A stretch of 64,000 nt of DNA, taken from positions 186,001-250,000 of the forward strand of contig MU858063.1 of assembly GCA_033297075.1 (NCBI GenBank), read 5' to 3'. The position numbers and the translations under genes are program-made. Origin of the DNA: Rhypophila decipiens (taxonomy: Eukaryota; Ascomycota; Sordariomycetes; Sordariales; Naviculisporaceae). Positions 47,324 through 57,382 of this stretch are shown here, one piece after another. The notes beneath the pieces are model-generated. The model was not told the DNA's origin and searched no databases. It saw only the letters and a program-made list of their open reading frames with translations. How positions within the stretch are numbered: the stretch's first letter is position 1; each line of letters starts with the position of its first letter.

Positions 47324-47443
47324 CCGGGGATGACGTTCCGGTGGGGATGAGGGTCGTAGTAACAGTGGCCCGGAATGTTGTCCCGGTGTTGTAAGTCGTG
47401 GTTATAGTCACCAGGGATGGCGTCCTGGAGTTGGTCGTGATGG
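47324..47443. repeat. Degenerate tandem repeat, ~41-46 bp period
   Basis: About three units begin at 47324, 47370 and 47411 (CCGGGGATG, CCGGAATG, CCAGGGATGG) and share the pattern GTCCyGG...GTCGTGGT. On the minus strand one frame encodes Thr/Ser-rich repeats (TITTTYNTGTTFRATVTTTL) like fungal cell-wall or mucin-like proteins. No complete gene could be built. Confidence 0.5.
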
Positions 47444-48041
47444 AAGAAATGAGATAACGAGCCCTTTGAGAGAGAAGCACCAAAGAGCCGCCGAGGTAGA
47501 CAAGTTGATCCTCGCAACCACAAATTGTATTCATATTATAAATAAAAATACAAACTCCCAAAAAAAAGTCCCCCGCGCTCTCCCCACCTCCCCTCCCAAC
47601 TCGACAAACGTTTTGGCGGGCGGCAACAGACCACCTCACTGGCGTGGAGGCCGAGCCTCCTCGATGGAAATATCCATCGTCTGCTTTTAGACAACAAAGT
47701 TAGCAAGCTGATATAAGATAAATAGAGTCAATACAAATAGTGAAGTAAGTTGGAATAGCTTGTTCGTAGAACTAGTGCAGTGAACTATGAAAGCTAATCA
47801 AGTACAAGCGTACATAAAGTAGAAAACAAAGACTAAAAACAACTCAAAGACGTTGACTAAGCTAAACACTCATCAGAATACAGAGACCACATCAACTTAC
47901 TCCTTGACCCAAGACATTTGTGGGAACAATACTTGTTCCCGAGGGGAACCCAACTGGTGGCGGCACTACTGAGTATCGCATCGACTAGTTAGCATGATTG
48001 CGCGCAAACGGGGGCATATGCCTGGCTGAAGGGGGACCTAC
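47444..48041. other. Intergenic, 3' flank of BTB gene
   Basis: Directly after the BTB stop codon the minus strand reads GTAGGT, and about 55 bp on GCTAACTAG, which could be an intron in the 3' untranslated region. Nothing else seen. Confidence 0.35.
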
Positions 48042-51000
48042 CTATTGGGGTGATGCTGGGCCCTGGGGATGAAATCCAGGGACCCAAGTCGGGCGACCTC
48101 GGCGGTTGGCGAAACCACCTCTGCGCCGAGAGGGCGTTGCTGGGCCATCGTAGGGATGGCCAGTCCCATTGTCTGTGCCACTTTCAGCACTCTCGCCGGC
48201 GCCGATCCTCGACGTGCCATGGGTATTGGCACGGGCACGTCGACGGTCGTCGCGCGAAGGAGTCTGGTACGCCCTCGCGTCTTGACCCGTATACACAGGC
48301 CTGCTGGCACCAAACGGGCTTGGGGTCTGCGCCGCTTGGGCACTTTGGCCAGACTGGCGAGACGTCGGGGTCCTCGGAACATCCTCCCTGACGTCTTGGG
48401 CGGGGCGGGTGAGAGGCATAGTAAAATGGATACCCATTTGAGCATCCTGCCCAGACTGAAAAGGAGGAGTGCCGTAAAGGCCTTGTCTGATAACTGGGAC
48501 AAACTGGGTAACGGGCAGAAACTGGGCTCCCAATATGGGATAGCTGCCATTGATAGGAGTACTCTGAACACGCTGTCTAGTCGCTGGAACAAAATTGGTA
48601 GGAGAAGGAAACTGAAAACCCATCATTGGACCCTGTCCATACTGATTAGTGATGGGAAGACCCCGAAGGGCTACTTGGGTCACCCTGACTGGCTCGCTGT
48701 TAGCCCAAGTACTGCGAACGCCTTCTCTGAACTCTCGAGCAAGTTGGAGGGGCGGAGCATACCCACGACCCATTATGGGACCTTGTGCATAATAGCCACT
48801 AGTAGGAGTACCTGGAACTCTTCTTTCGGCAGCCTGCGAAGGCTGCCTAGGAGTGGTAGGATCCTGGGAATCTATTCTGGGTGCATGGCCGGAATAGCCA
48901 GTGATGGGAGTGAATTGGACACCAACTATAGCCCCATGTGGAGGCTGGGTTGTAGTAGTAGTATGGAAACCAACGTGGGCCTCCTGGGAAGGTCGGCGGG
49001 TGACTGGGGTAGCATGAACAGTTCCTCTGGCGATCTGAGGAGGCTGGCTAGTAGTAGTGGTACCCTCAATACCCATTCTAGGAGCATAACCAGTATAACC
49101 AGTGGTGGGAGTAAACTGAGCATCAGCTCTAGCCCTCTGAGGAGGCTGGGTTGGAGGAGTATCATGGGGACCGGCCTGGGCTACCTGGGAAGGTTGGCGG
49201 GAAGCTGAAGTAGCAACAACATCCACTCTGGGAACACTCCCTCTGACATGTTGGGCAGGCTGCGATGTTGGAGTCCTATTAGAATCGGCTTGGGCCACTA
49301 GAGGAGCATGGCTTGGAGGTGAACTGCCCGGGCCGTCCTTTCCGGTGGCTTGCCCAGAATTAACAGCCGTAGGAGTATTCTGTCGCAACATCTCGGCAAT
49401 TTCAGATATCAGCTTCGACTTGGTCTCTTCATCCATGTCATCTATCGGAAACAACTCATCCCGGCTTGCGAAGAATTGGTTGTCATTGATAACATTTTGC
49501 CAGATCCCCAAAAGACTCCACTCAAGGATGATGCTTTGGGTAAAGCTTTCATTTCTAAGCATCTTGAAGAGAATTGCGTCCAGCAGTCGGGCCATGGCGA
49601 GACGCAAAATCTGCACGTTTTGTCTTTCCTTCTGGTCATAGAGCAAGATCAAAGCGATGGTAAGCGGATGCTGAAACTTGAAGAGGTCGTTGCTCTGGCA
49701 GAACTCCCAGGAGAAAAGGTTATTGTCCAGAATGGTGAAGGTAATCTCGTCGATCCTGTCCACGGCCAATTTCATCAGGGAGCTGCAAGCGACGCTGGCC
49801 CCGCTGATGTACATGACTACGTTCTTTCTGATGGCTTCCCCATCGGGAACATTGTGGCCCTTGCCGGCACCGTTGGAAAAGTCGATCGTGCCGCCTTCGT
49901 ACGTCTTATCATACATGAACTTGAGGGCCATGGCCAGCGCCTGGCGGTCATGCACCGAACAGTCGAGCGCGACATATCCACCTTGGGTGTTCTTGGCAGG
50001 CAGACGATGCTTGAAATAGGCAGACTCCCGGCAGAGGATATCGTGGTGGACCTTCCAAGAGCATCCATTCACCGGGTCTTCAGGTCTCCAATCAATTCTG
50101 ACGTCCCACTCCAGTTGGGAATCCCACAGCGAGACGGCAGCCTCGTGGTTGTCGTGTGCCGCGATCACGGTTGTCTTACGAAGTTCCCGTTGCTGGAATG
50201 CCCACTGGCGTTGTTCCTCGGCCGCAATCGCCTCGCCGATTGTTTCTTCGACGATCTCGTCAAAGAATGCGTGCAAGGCTTGAGAGTGGTCTTGGGAGAC
50301 ATATTGGGAGACATCTTGGGCAGGCTCTTGTGAGATGTTTTGTGGGGGCTCTTGCGAAAGGTCTTGTGAAGGCGAACGAGTCGTGGAGATAGTTGCTGCC
50401 TCGTGAGATAAAGTTGGTGCGGGTTCGGACGTGCTGGCAGGGTTCTCGGGCTCCGCATTGGCTTTGTTTTTCTTCTTCTTTTTCTTCTTGGACTTGGAAG
50501 AAGCAGCAGGGACCGAGCCCTCGGCGACCGGCGCAGATGGAGGATGTGATGCTGCCGATGAACTAGACGGAGCTGATGGCTGGGTTGTCGATGTGGCTAG
50601 AGGTTTCTTTGCTGCCGAAGAACTAGTTGGAGTTGGCCCCTGGGTTGACGATGTGACTGGAGGCTGTGATAGTGCCGAGGGGGCTGGAGCTGTGCCGGTA
50701 GATGGCCCAGACGAAGAGCTACTGGGCTTCTTCCCATGCTTGCTCTTGCTCTTGCTCTTCTTGGACTTGGATCCAAAATCAATTGCTGGCACTGCTGGGG
50801 GAATTAGATTTGGTGGTTTGGCAGTGGAGTGGTCGATGTCCTTGCCTTTCTTGGGTTGCTCGTCTGGAGGCATGGTGATAGGTGTAGTGGTCACTGCTGC
50901 ACCGGCTGTAGAAACTCCTACATTTCTGGCTGGCTCTGAGGACGACGCCATGGGAGAATTTGAAGAGGCCGCGGAACCAGCTTGGTTAAATATGGCTGGT

Positions 51001-51404
51001 TTCTTTGCTCCACGGGCGGCGTCTGCATAGGAGAAAGCTCGGTGGGTTTGAGTGGTAGGTTTAGGGTTTGGAGCTGGTTTTTGGGTTTGAGGTTGGGCGT
51101 CTTCGGTGTGTCCCTCGCCAGTTGGCTGCTTTCCTTTTGAAATTTCCTGAGAAGGTTTAGGTCCCAGACCGGTGATAGCTAACTGAGGAGGACCACTATA
51201 GGATGCGGCTCTAGTCGACTGTTCACCACCTCGGTGAGCGGGTGGCTTGGTTGTGGATGCGGAAGGCGCTTGAGAGGGCGCAATTTTACTCACCCCGGGT
51301 TTTACGATCGGGTTTCCCTCTGGAGCCGGTGAATCGTCAGACCGACCGCGGGCCGCTTCAGCATACGAAAAGACTCGCCGGCCAGATTGCTTTGAATTAT
51401 TCAT
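48042..51404 (-). CDS. BTB/POZ domain protein with long disordered flanks (1120 aa)
   Basis: The first ATG in frame is at 51404 (MNNSKQSGRRVFSYAEAARG); the further 5' extension of the open frame has no ATG. Residues 1-420 are Pro/Ser/Thr/Lys-rich and contain two copies of an FSYA(E/D)AARG motif (about 12-20 and 123-131) and a Lys run (about 305). The BTB core lies at about 425-545: WDVRIDW, then WKVHHDILCRESAYFKHRL and AMALKFMYDKTYEGG, followed by a BACK-like helical part (about 560-650). The C-terminal half is built of degenerate repeats of about 40-45 residues with FTPTTGYTGYAPR and FTPITGYSGHAPR cores. BTB proteins dimerise and often act as adaptors or Cullin-3 substrate receptors; the partner here is unknown. 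Confidence 0.85.
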   Translation of the reverse strand: MNNSKQSGRRVFSYAEAARGRSDDSPAPEGNPIVKPGVSKIAPSQAPSASTTKPPAHRGGEQSTRAASYSGPPQLAITGLGPKPSQEISKGKQPTGEGHTEDAQPQTQKPAPNPKPTTQTHRAFSYADAARGAKKPAIFNQAGSAASSNSPMASSSEPARNVGVSTAGAAVTTTPITMPPDEQPKKGKDIDHSTAKPPNLIPPAVPAIDFGSKSKKSKSKSKHGKKPSSSSSGPSTGTAPAPSALSQPPVTSSTQGPTPTSSSAAKKPLATSTTQPSAPSSSSAASHPPSAPVAEGSVPAASSKSKKKKKKKNKANAEPENPASTSEPAPTLSHEAATISTTRSPSQDLSQEPPQNISQEPAQDVSQYVSQDHSQALHAFFDEIVEETIGEAIAAEEQRQWAFQQRELRKTTVIAAHDNHEAAVSLWDSQLEWDVRIDWRPEDPVNGCSWKVHHDILCRESAYFKHRLPAKNTQGGYVALDCSVHDRQALAMALKFMYDKTYEGGTIDFSNGAGKGHNVPDGEAIRKNVVMYISGASVACSSLMKLAVDRIDEITFTILDNNLFSWEFCQSNDLFKFQHPLTIALILLYDQKERQNVQILRLAMARLLDAILFKMLRNESFTQSIILEWSLLGIWQNVINDNQFFASRDELFPIDDMDEETKSKLISEIAEMLRQNTPTAVNSGQATGKDGPGSSPPSHAPLVAQADSNRTPTSQPAQHVRGSVPRVDVVATSASRQPSQVAQAGPHDTPPTQPPQRARADAQFTPTTGYTGYAPRMGIEGTTTTSQPPQIARGTVHATPVTRRPSQEAHVGFHTTTTTQPPHGAIVGVQFTPITGYSGHAPRIDSQDPTTPRQPSQAAERRVPGTPTSGYYAQGPIMGRGYAPPLQLAREFREGVRSTWANSEPVRVTQVALRGLPITNQYGQGPMMGFQFPSPTNFVPATRQRVQSTPINGSYPILGAQFLPVTQFVPVIRQGLYGTPPFQSGQDAQMGIHFTMPLTRPAQDVREDVPRTPTSRQSGQSAQAAQTPSPFGASRPVYTGQDARAYQTPSRDDRRRARANTHGTSRIGAGESAESGTDNGTGHPYDGPATPSRRRGGFANRRGRPTWVPGFHPQGPASPQ

Positions 51405-52795
51405 TATCGATTCTGAACTTGGCAGTACAATACGGCTCTGAAAATTGCTGTTGTCGATGTCGGGAATTTTTCGTGTTTTGGTTTGTGACCAAATAGAGAG
51501 TTCGAATTGAGAGGCAGACGCGTTGTCATGGTTCACGCTTGATTCAGTGGACTAAGCTCGGCGACACTGCTTCTGTTGTCGAGCTTCGAGGGCGGTTGAG
51601 TGGTGGGTCGTGCACTCTGGGAGGGCGGGAAGGAAGGAGCAACTGCGGTCTGGACAGGAAGGTGCGAGGGACGTAATCGCGGACCAGATCCCCGTCGCCC
51701 GCGTCGTTCGGTCGTCCGATCTGTCAACTTGCTGAGCTAGCGCGGCGAGTTGTTGACAGGACAAACACACTGCCCAAGGGTTGATCTCGACATTGAACAC
51801 TCGTTGCCGGGGCAGTGACCATTTCGATCTTGTGAAGCAGCAAATCCAAACACAACCGTCGACTCAAACACGACTCCAGGCAGATTGCTCCTTCTTCTTT
51901 CCACCACGCCATAGCCACAACCAAAACAAAGTAGCAATTCAAGTAGAATCACCTGCCAAAATGTCATTTTGGAAGTGAAAGCGGACAGACATTGAAGGCT
52001 GAAAATGGAACAAGTATGTTGGTAGATACAATTACAAAACTGTGCACACAAAGGACCTCGACCCATAAAGAAACAATACAGCCATAGACAAGAATGAGGA
52101 AAGAGAGGCAGACTAGGTTGATATACTGGGTGTGTTCGTTGTGACGATGAACTCTGTTCCCTTGCAAGACTCGCAAGGCATGTAGTAAGGCATAATACGA
52201 AACAAGCAATGACGGAAAACAAAGGGGCAAAGGAGAAGTTTCGGTCCAACTATCTGTTTATGATTCACCCCCTTGATGACTGCAAAGGATGGCAAACAGT
52301 TGGTTGTTGGCAAAATGTTTGTATGTTGAAGAATTTGGTGTTCGAGGAGAGAATGCCCACTCACAGTGCTCGCTGCAAGGGAGGTACCCGTCTCCCACCG
52401 TCTTCGATCCAACAACAGCAGGAACAGGAGAGATTTTCCAGTCGAGCTCCACGCACCGAGAGTCTGGACAAGCATGAGAGGAAATGACAAGAACGACCGA
52501 GGAAGAAAATGGGTAGATAGCCACCTTCCCCATGGCGGATGACGAGAGCAGAGGCCAACTAAGCCGCGATGGTTAGATTTCACAAGAAAATTGGTCATTC
52601 AAACAATGCGACAACAACAGTGGAAGGCCCCTCGATGCATCCACTTGAAAGCAAGACGGCTTAGTGCATCGCTCGATTCACAAGTACTGACCTGTTGAAC
52701 GATGGCGCATTTGCATGAGCTTATTGTCACATATCGTCAACAGAGAACGGTAATTAGGTGAGTGGCATCGAGCGCCAGGTATTATATAATATACG
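51405..52795. other. Intergenic between BTB gene and PXR1
   Basis: A minus-strand ORF at 51737-51967 (76 codons from ATG, starting MTFWQVILLELLLCFGCGYG, six cysteines) could encode a tiny secreted protein. It is as likely part of the BTB leader. Otherwise nothing recognised. Confidence 0.3.
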
Positions 52796-54039
52796 CTAAG
52801 ATTTGATCATGAATATCTGCAGGGCACCCGTTAGTCATGTTCAGGGTTTTCTAAGCAAGTCACATCTTGAGGAGAAGAGATTGATAGATACCTGGTTCAG
52901 CGCCGTGGCATCGCTAAAAGCCATCGTCTTCTGGGCAATAAACCGCCTCCGTGACAGATACCGAGCCGAAGTAGAATCGGAAATAGTAGGCGTCGAGTAC
53001 CCGCTGCCGGCGGGCGTGGAGGTGCTGCTCGCTGATACGGTTGGCTGTGTAACTGGTGCTGGGGACTCTGATGCTTTGTCCTTCTTGTCACCTTTCCTTC
53101 GCTTCTTCTCTCTCGATATGCTGTCGCCGGTTTCTGTCCCAGACCCCGAAGATGATGCCTTTTCTTTCCGCCGTTTCTCCTTCTTTTCCCTCTTCTCCTC
53201 TTTGCTCTTCTTCTTTTCCTTCTTCTCCTTACGAGACTTTTTGGATTCTACCGCTGAAGTAGTTGCGCCATCAGAGTCGTTGGCTGCGTCCGCTTCGTCA
53301 TCCTTCTTGCTCTTCTTTGACTTTTTGGCCTTCTTTTTCGAACGAGAGTCGTCACTATCAACGTCGTCCTCTGATTTCCGCTTTTTCGATTTCTTGTCCT
53401 TTTTGCTGACCTTGTCATCACCTTCCTTCTCGGCCTTTCGTTTCTTGGATTTCTTCTCGGACTTGGATGTGTCCTCCGCCGAAGAGGTCGCCGCAGAATC
53501 TTGCTTAGACCCTGATGGTGGAAGCCCCTCGTCTTCCTCAGCAAGGGTCTCTTTGACCACATCGCCCACCAACCAACCGCCCTTCACAAACCGAATCGTC
53601 CCAATCTTCTGCTCCACGTACAAGTTGCGCTTCACGTCGTCTCGCGCTTGCTGTTCGGCCTCGATGACATCCTCTGATTTTCCGTTTAGCCGTCCGAGGA
53701 GATTTTGAAAAGCATTGAGACCTGTGCACTCGTCGCCCGTGTTTCTCTTTGCGCCGAGACCCATCGTGTCGTCCTTCAGCACGACTCGAATGTGGGATGA
53801 ATTGGCCTCGGTGTGCCATTCGGCGTGTGCTGCATCTTTGGCTCCGAGGTACTGGCCGGGCTCCCACCCCTGTGCTCTAAGGAGCTTCTGGCCAAACGAG
53901 TCTGTGTTTCGCGACCATTTTGTGTTGTTGGGATCGTTCCCTAACCTCCGCTTGCTATTGGAAGTGGCTGGTTAGCTGCTCAAGTCAGTCAATTGGGGGT
54001 TTTCTGATATCCCTACTTTTTGGCCGCTGCAAGACCCAT
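52796..54039 (-). CDS. PXR1: Pxr1/PinX1-type G-patch protein (three exons, 368 aa)
   Basis: Exons 54017-54039, 52892-53954 and 52796-52816 give 369 in-frame codons. Intron 1 (53955-54016) starts GTAGGG and ends CCAATAG. Intron 2 (52817-52891) starts GTATCT, has a GACTAAC branch point and ends CCTGCAG. The protein begins MGLAAAKNKRRLGNDPNNTK and has a G-patch at about 25-79 (FGQKLLRAQGWEPGQYLG; MGLGAK). Then comes ECTGLNAFQNLLGRLNGKSE, a long Lys/Glu/Ser-rich middle with KKSKKRK repeats (nuclear/nucleolar signals), and the conserved end RRRFIAQK...ALNQIFMIKS. Pxr1 stimulates the Prp43 helicase in rRNA and snoRNA maturation in the nucleolus; the human relative PinX1 also inhibits telomerase. 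The Crypton lies just upstream. Confidence 0.95.
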
Positions 54040-54240
54040 GGCTGATTCAGGGAGGTTCTCAGCGGTGCTGAGAAAATGGGCTTGGGCGTAGAAGCAGAGT
54101 TGGTAGAGTCGGATTGGAATCTTGGTCATGTTCTTTGGCGGTGTTGTGGGGAACTATTTTTTAGGTGGGGACGACCTCTATGCCGGTTCACACCGCCTTG
54201 GAAGCCCCACCTCCCTTCCGTCTCGAGTGCCAAGCGACAG
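54040..54240. other. PXR1 upstream region
   Basis: Presumed PXR1 core promoter, 200 bp, before composition and motifs change at the putative Crypton edge. Confidence 0.4.
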
Positions 54241-57115
54241 GGGTTTTAAGCACCCCTTTGGCTTATCGGCTTATCGGCGGTCCTCGCAATTGCGCCGCAA
54301 GCGCTAGTCCTGATCCGGCCGCTTACCTCCCGCTGTCGGATGTCCCCGCAATCCGCCCTGGTAAGCGCGATAAACCCCTCAGGATAAGTTATTCAGCTTA
54401 TCGTTTTTCCACTTACACCATACTACTTTCTTCTATACTTACAACGCAACAGCTTCCCCGTTACTCCAGGGACCCCTGAGCAGCCCTTCATTTTACGGCC
54501 ATTTCCGAATTTCTTGCCACAACGCGTACAACGCACGCCGCCATGGCTAGCACGCGTCGTACTGGCAGCAGGGGTAGCGCGCGGGCCCTACCGCTGACCA
54601 CTACCTTGCCTGTAGCAACTGATATCCTGTATACAGCTGCTGAAGAACGCGCACATATTGCTCGCACGGCCGGCCTACAAGCCAAAAGAGACGAGCAGCC
54701 GAAGAATACAATGCGTAGCTATGCATCGAAGCAGAAGCAGTGGAGGGAGTGGTGCTTGACACCGCGCCCCGGCCCCGACGGCGTGCTCTCGGCGTGGCCA
54801 GACGGCGAGCTCGTTACTCCCGACAAACTGGCCGCCTGGCTTAGCGAAGACCTCCTCCTCCGCCGCGTCGCCATAAAGGGGCAACGTCCAACTAAGCAGC
54901 CAGTCCCCCACAATACCAATACCAGCCTGGCCAGCCCTGAGGAGAGTTCTCTCTCCAAGGCAGAAGCCTTAGCCGAAACGCTACATATACCGCTAGCTGA
55001 AGCCATCCAGATTCTCTGTGACGACCAAGCGGGTTACGAGCCGCCAGACGATGTTGATGCTGAGGAAGGTGCTCCCCTGACTAGGACTACCCTTGATGCC
55101 TATGTTGCAGCTGTTATGGAGCTGTGGCGGCTACAGGTTGCACACGGTAGCAGGAATCTCGAGAACCCTCGCAGTAGTGCCGTACGCGGCTTCCTGGAGC
55201 AGCGGACCCGGCAGCGCTCACGTATCGACCGCACTGCTTTCAAGGACCGTGGTAGTGAAGGCATCCAAGCAGGTTACTCTAGTATAGAGTGGTCTGCTAT
55301 TCAGAAGCACTTGCTCAGCACATCGGCCAACCTACCACAGAACTTCCGTACGCGGGTAGATCTGCTCTTTGGCCACTACTACCTCTTACGTGGGGAGAAC
55401 CGCCGGAAGATGGAGCTGGCCGATCTATCTCTCCTGGAGTACCCTCTGACAGAGGGCCCTACGCCGTGCAGATGCCTTGTAGCGCTTTTACAAGACGGGA
55501 AAATGAACAAGACTGCCAAGAAAGAGTTTATGGGCGCCCTCCGCCACAAAGACCCCCTCCTCTGCACACAAGGCGCCCTTGCACAGCTGCTCTTCTGGCG
55601 TTGGCACATCGCTGGCGAGCCGGCGCCTACCTTCCGCCACCGTCAAGATTGGTACAATATCAAGGTTCTCATAGGCTCTGATCGTATGCAAGAGCTCTCC
55701 TACCGCACACAGCTGGAGGAGACGTGGAGGGTCTTTGGCGCCGTTGGTCTGACAGCCGAGAAGAAGACCCATCTGCCGCGGCGCGCCGGCGCACAAGAGG
55801 CCGAAACACACGGCACAACACTTACACAAATCTCCCAGGCAGGGCGTTGGAATACGAGCATACTATGCAAAGCATACCTAACCCACCTGCCCCGGCAATT
55901 CATGCGTATTGTTGCTGGCTTTTCAGGGACTGCTGGCGACTACTTTCTCACCCGTGCTGTACACGAGCCGCCAGACACCTTACAGAAGCAGCTCTGGCCG
56001 TGGATCGAAGCGTGGGAGCAGCGCTTTGAGGCACGTGCGCGTCGCAAGCGGTGGATCGAAGGTGGCCTTGACAACGACGACCTTGCTGGCGATGGCTTCC
56101 TCAAGCTCCTGCGGCATTTACGAGTAGTGCTCCTACAAGACCTGGCTGCCTTACAGCCGCAATTCCCAAAATTACCCTTCTTTTCATATGCTCCTTTTCG
56201 CGGCCCTGATTGGGCCGCATTTGCAACCAGCGTACAGGCTAGGATAGATGATCCAGAGGAGCCGGCGTCACTACTAGTCAAGCGAGTGCTTCCAGAGCTG
56301 TATAGCTTAGTCGAAAGTACACGCAGTGCAATATTACAAAATACTCATCAACTGCACGGCCGACTAGCTAGCGAGCTGGCTAGCCAGCTTGCTAGACAAC
56401 AGCAACAACTTGACCGGCTGTTCAGCACCCAGATCATCATGACTGGTTACCTAGGCGGTGGTATCGCCCCGTCAGCAACAGGGCTAGCACCAGAGCCGAC
56501 GCCGTGTCTACATAATCTACCGGCACAGCTAGCAACAGCGCCCCCGCCTGCAGAAGAACTAGCAGCAGCATCAGGGATCCCTATTGTTAGCTGTTTCCCC
56601 AAGGTCTACACAGTAGCAGATGTGTGGCACGAGTGGAAAAAAGGCGTAGCTGGCGGGCCAGCTATCGAGAGCCTTGAGGAACAATACGGCCACCGTTGGC
56701 GGCCGGGCAACACAATGACTGTGCAGTTTTGCCGCCGTAAGGTAGTCTGGGATGCCCTCAAGACCCTCATAGCTCGTGGGAGGAGCGAAGGGGAGGCGAT
56801 CAGAGAGTTAGAGGCACTGCGAGGCGGCCAGAGCATTAACAAGCTAGTTGACAGACTCCGGCAGCGGCGTCAGCGTCAACGGCATCGCCAAAAGCAGTAA
56901 AAAATCTAGAATTACGATAACCTCAAACTATACAGAATGCAATAATGTATTTAGTATGTATTTTATAAGACAATTGCAGGTGTAACTAATTAGGATTAGC
57001 GTGGACCGTCGATAATTTTCGTTCTCTGCGGCGCTAGTAATCCTGCAGCCAATTACGCGAAATTGGCGCAATCGCAGGGCCAAAACTGACCCCACGATAA
57101 GTGCTGCTTATCACC
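54241..57115 (+). mobile_element. Crypton DNA transposon (approximate limits)
   Basis: The limits are estimates. The recombinase gene (54543-56900) is flanked on both sides by CTTATC/GATAAG hexamers (54262, 54270, 54383 and 54397 on the left; 57096 and 57107 on the right) and by the octamer GCGCTAGT (54301-54308 and 57031-57038), each followed within two bases by TCCTG. Cryptons move with a tyrosine recombinase through a circular intermediate and have no long terminal repeats or inverted repeats, only very short direct repeats at the ends, so the exact borders cannot be read from one copy. No RIP-type AT shift is seen inside. Confidence 0.65.
54543..56900 (+). CDS. Crypton tyrosine recombinase with GCR1-type DNA-binding domain (785 aa)
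   Basis: An intact single-exon gene starts at ATG 54543 (cgccgccATGGCTAGC, strong context). N-terminal helical DNA-binding-like region at about 50-250 (NTMRSYASKQKQWREWC). The catalytic domain resembles the Ndc10/CBF3-derived fold of Cryptons: R283 in YYLLRGENRRKMELADLSLL, the HxxR pair H410/R413 in KKTHLPRRAG, W436 in AGRWN and the nucleophile Y445 in KAYLTHLPRQFMR. A GCR1_C-like domain occupies about 685-757 (VYTVADVWHEWKKGV; RWRPGNTMTVQFCRRK) before an Arg/Gln-rich basic tail. The protein would cut and rejoin transposon ends via a covalent 3'-phosphotyrosine. A full catalytic set and an open frame suggest a recently active or conserved copy. A host protein of the Gcr1/Ndc10 class is less likely given the YR residues. 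Confidence 0.85.
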   Translation: MASTRRTGSRGSARALPLTTTLPVATDILYTAAEERAHIARTAGLQAKRDEQPKNTMRSYASKQKQWREWCLTPRPGPDGVLSAWPDGELVTPDKLAAWLSEDLLLRRVAIKGQRPTKQPVPHNTNTSLASPEESSLSKAEALAETLHIPLAEAIQILCDDQAGYEPPDDVDAEEGAPLTRTTLDAYVAAVMELWRLQVAHGSRNLENPRSSAVRGFLEQRTRQRSRIDRTAFKDRGSEGIQAGYSSIEWSAIQKHLLSTSANLPQNFRTRVDLLFGHYYLLRGENRRKMELADLSLLEYPLTEGPTPCRCLVALLQDGKMNKTAKKEFMGALRHKDPLLCTQGALAQLLFWRWHIAGEPAPTFRHRQDWYNIKVLIGSDRMQELSYRTQLEETWRVFGAVGLTAEKKTHLPRRAGAQEAETHGTTLTQISQAGRWNTSILCKAYLTHLPRQFMRIVAGFSGTAGDYFLTRAVHEPPDTLQKQLWPWIEAWEQRFEARARRKRWIEGGLDNDDLAGDGFLKLLRHLRVVLLQDLAALQPQFPKLPFFSYAPFRGPDWAAFATSVQARIDDPEEPASLLVKRVLPELYSLVESTRSAILQNTHQLHGRLASELASQLARQQQQLDRLFSTQIIMTGYLGGGIAPSATGLAPEPTPCLHNLPAQLATAPPPAEELAAASGIPIVSCFPKVYTVADVWHEWKKGVAGGPAIESLEEQYGHRWRPGNTMTVQFCRRKVVWDALKTLIARGRSEGEAIRELEALRGGQSINKLVDRLRQRRQRQRHRQKQ

Positions 57116-57382
57116 CACGTTCACGATACCAAGATTGAAGAGGTTCACTTCATCATCAACATCCAAAGCTCAACAACGATGGGAAAACGAAGAGTACCGT
57201 AAACTCGATAATCGATAATTGAAGGAATCAATGACATTCAGAAATCACACAACACCAAAAAACGCCCTATAACTCATCAATCCAAAAGGTTCAACATCTT
57301 CAAACTACTCACGAGCAATTTGTTGGATGAAGAATCATCACCATGGTCCGGCATCGAAACTGATAAACCTGCAAAAAGGAAA
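57116..57382. other. Intergenic, right flank of the Crypton
   Basis: A possible orphan first exon (ATGGGAAAACGAAGAGTACC followed by GTAAAC) is present near 57178, but no following exon was found. Confidence 0.25.

Noticed and set aside
48069..49208. 379-codon plus-strand frame
   Set aside because: Lies opposite the BTB gene's repeat region; antisense shadow.
54543..56900. Starship captain (DUF3435 tyrosine recombinase) instead of Crypton
   Set aside because: The C-terminal GCR1-type domain and compact size with no cargo region fit a Crypton. No long downstream cargo is present before COX17.
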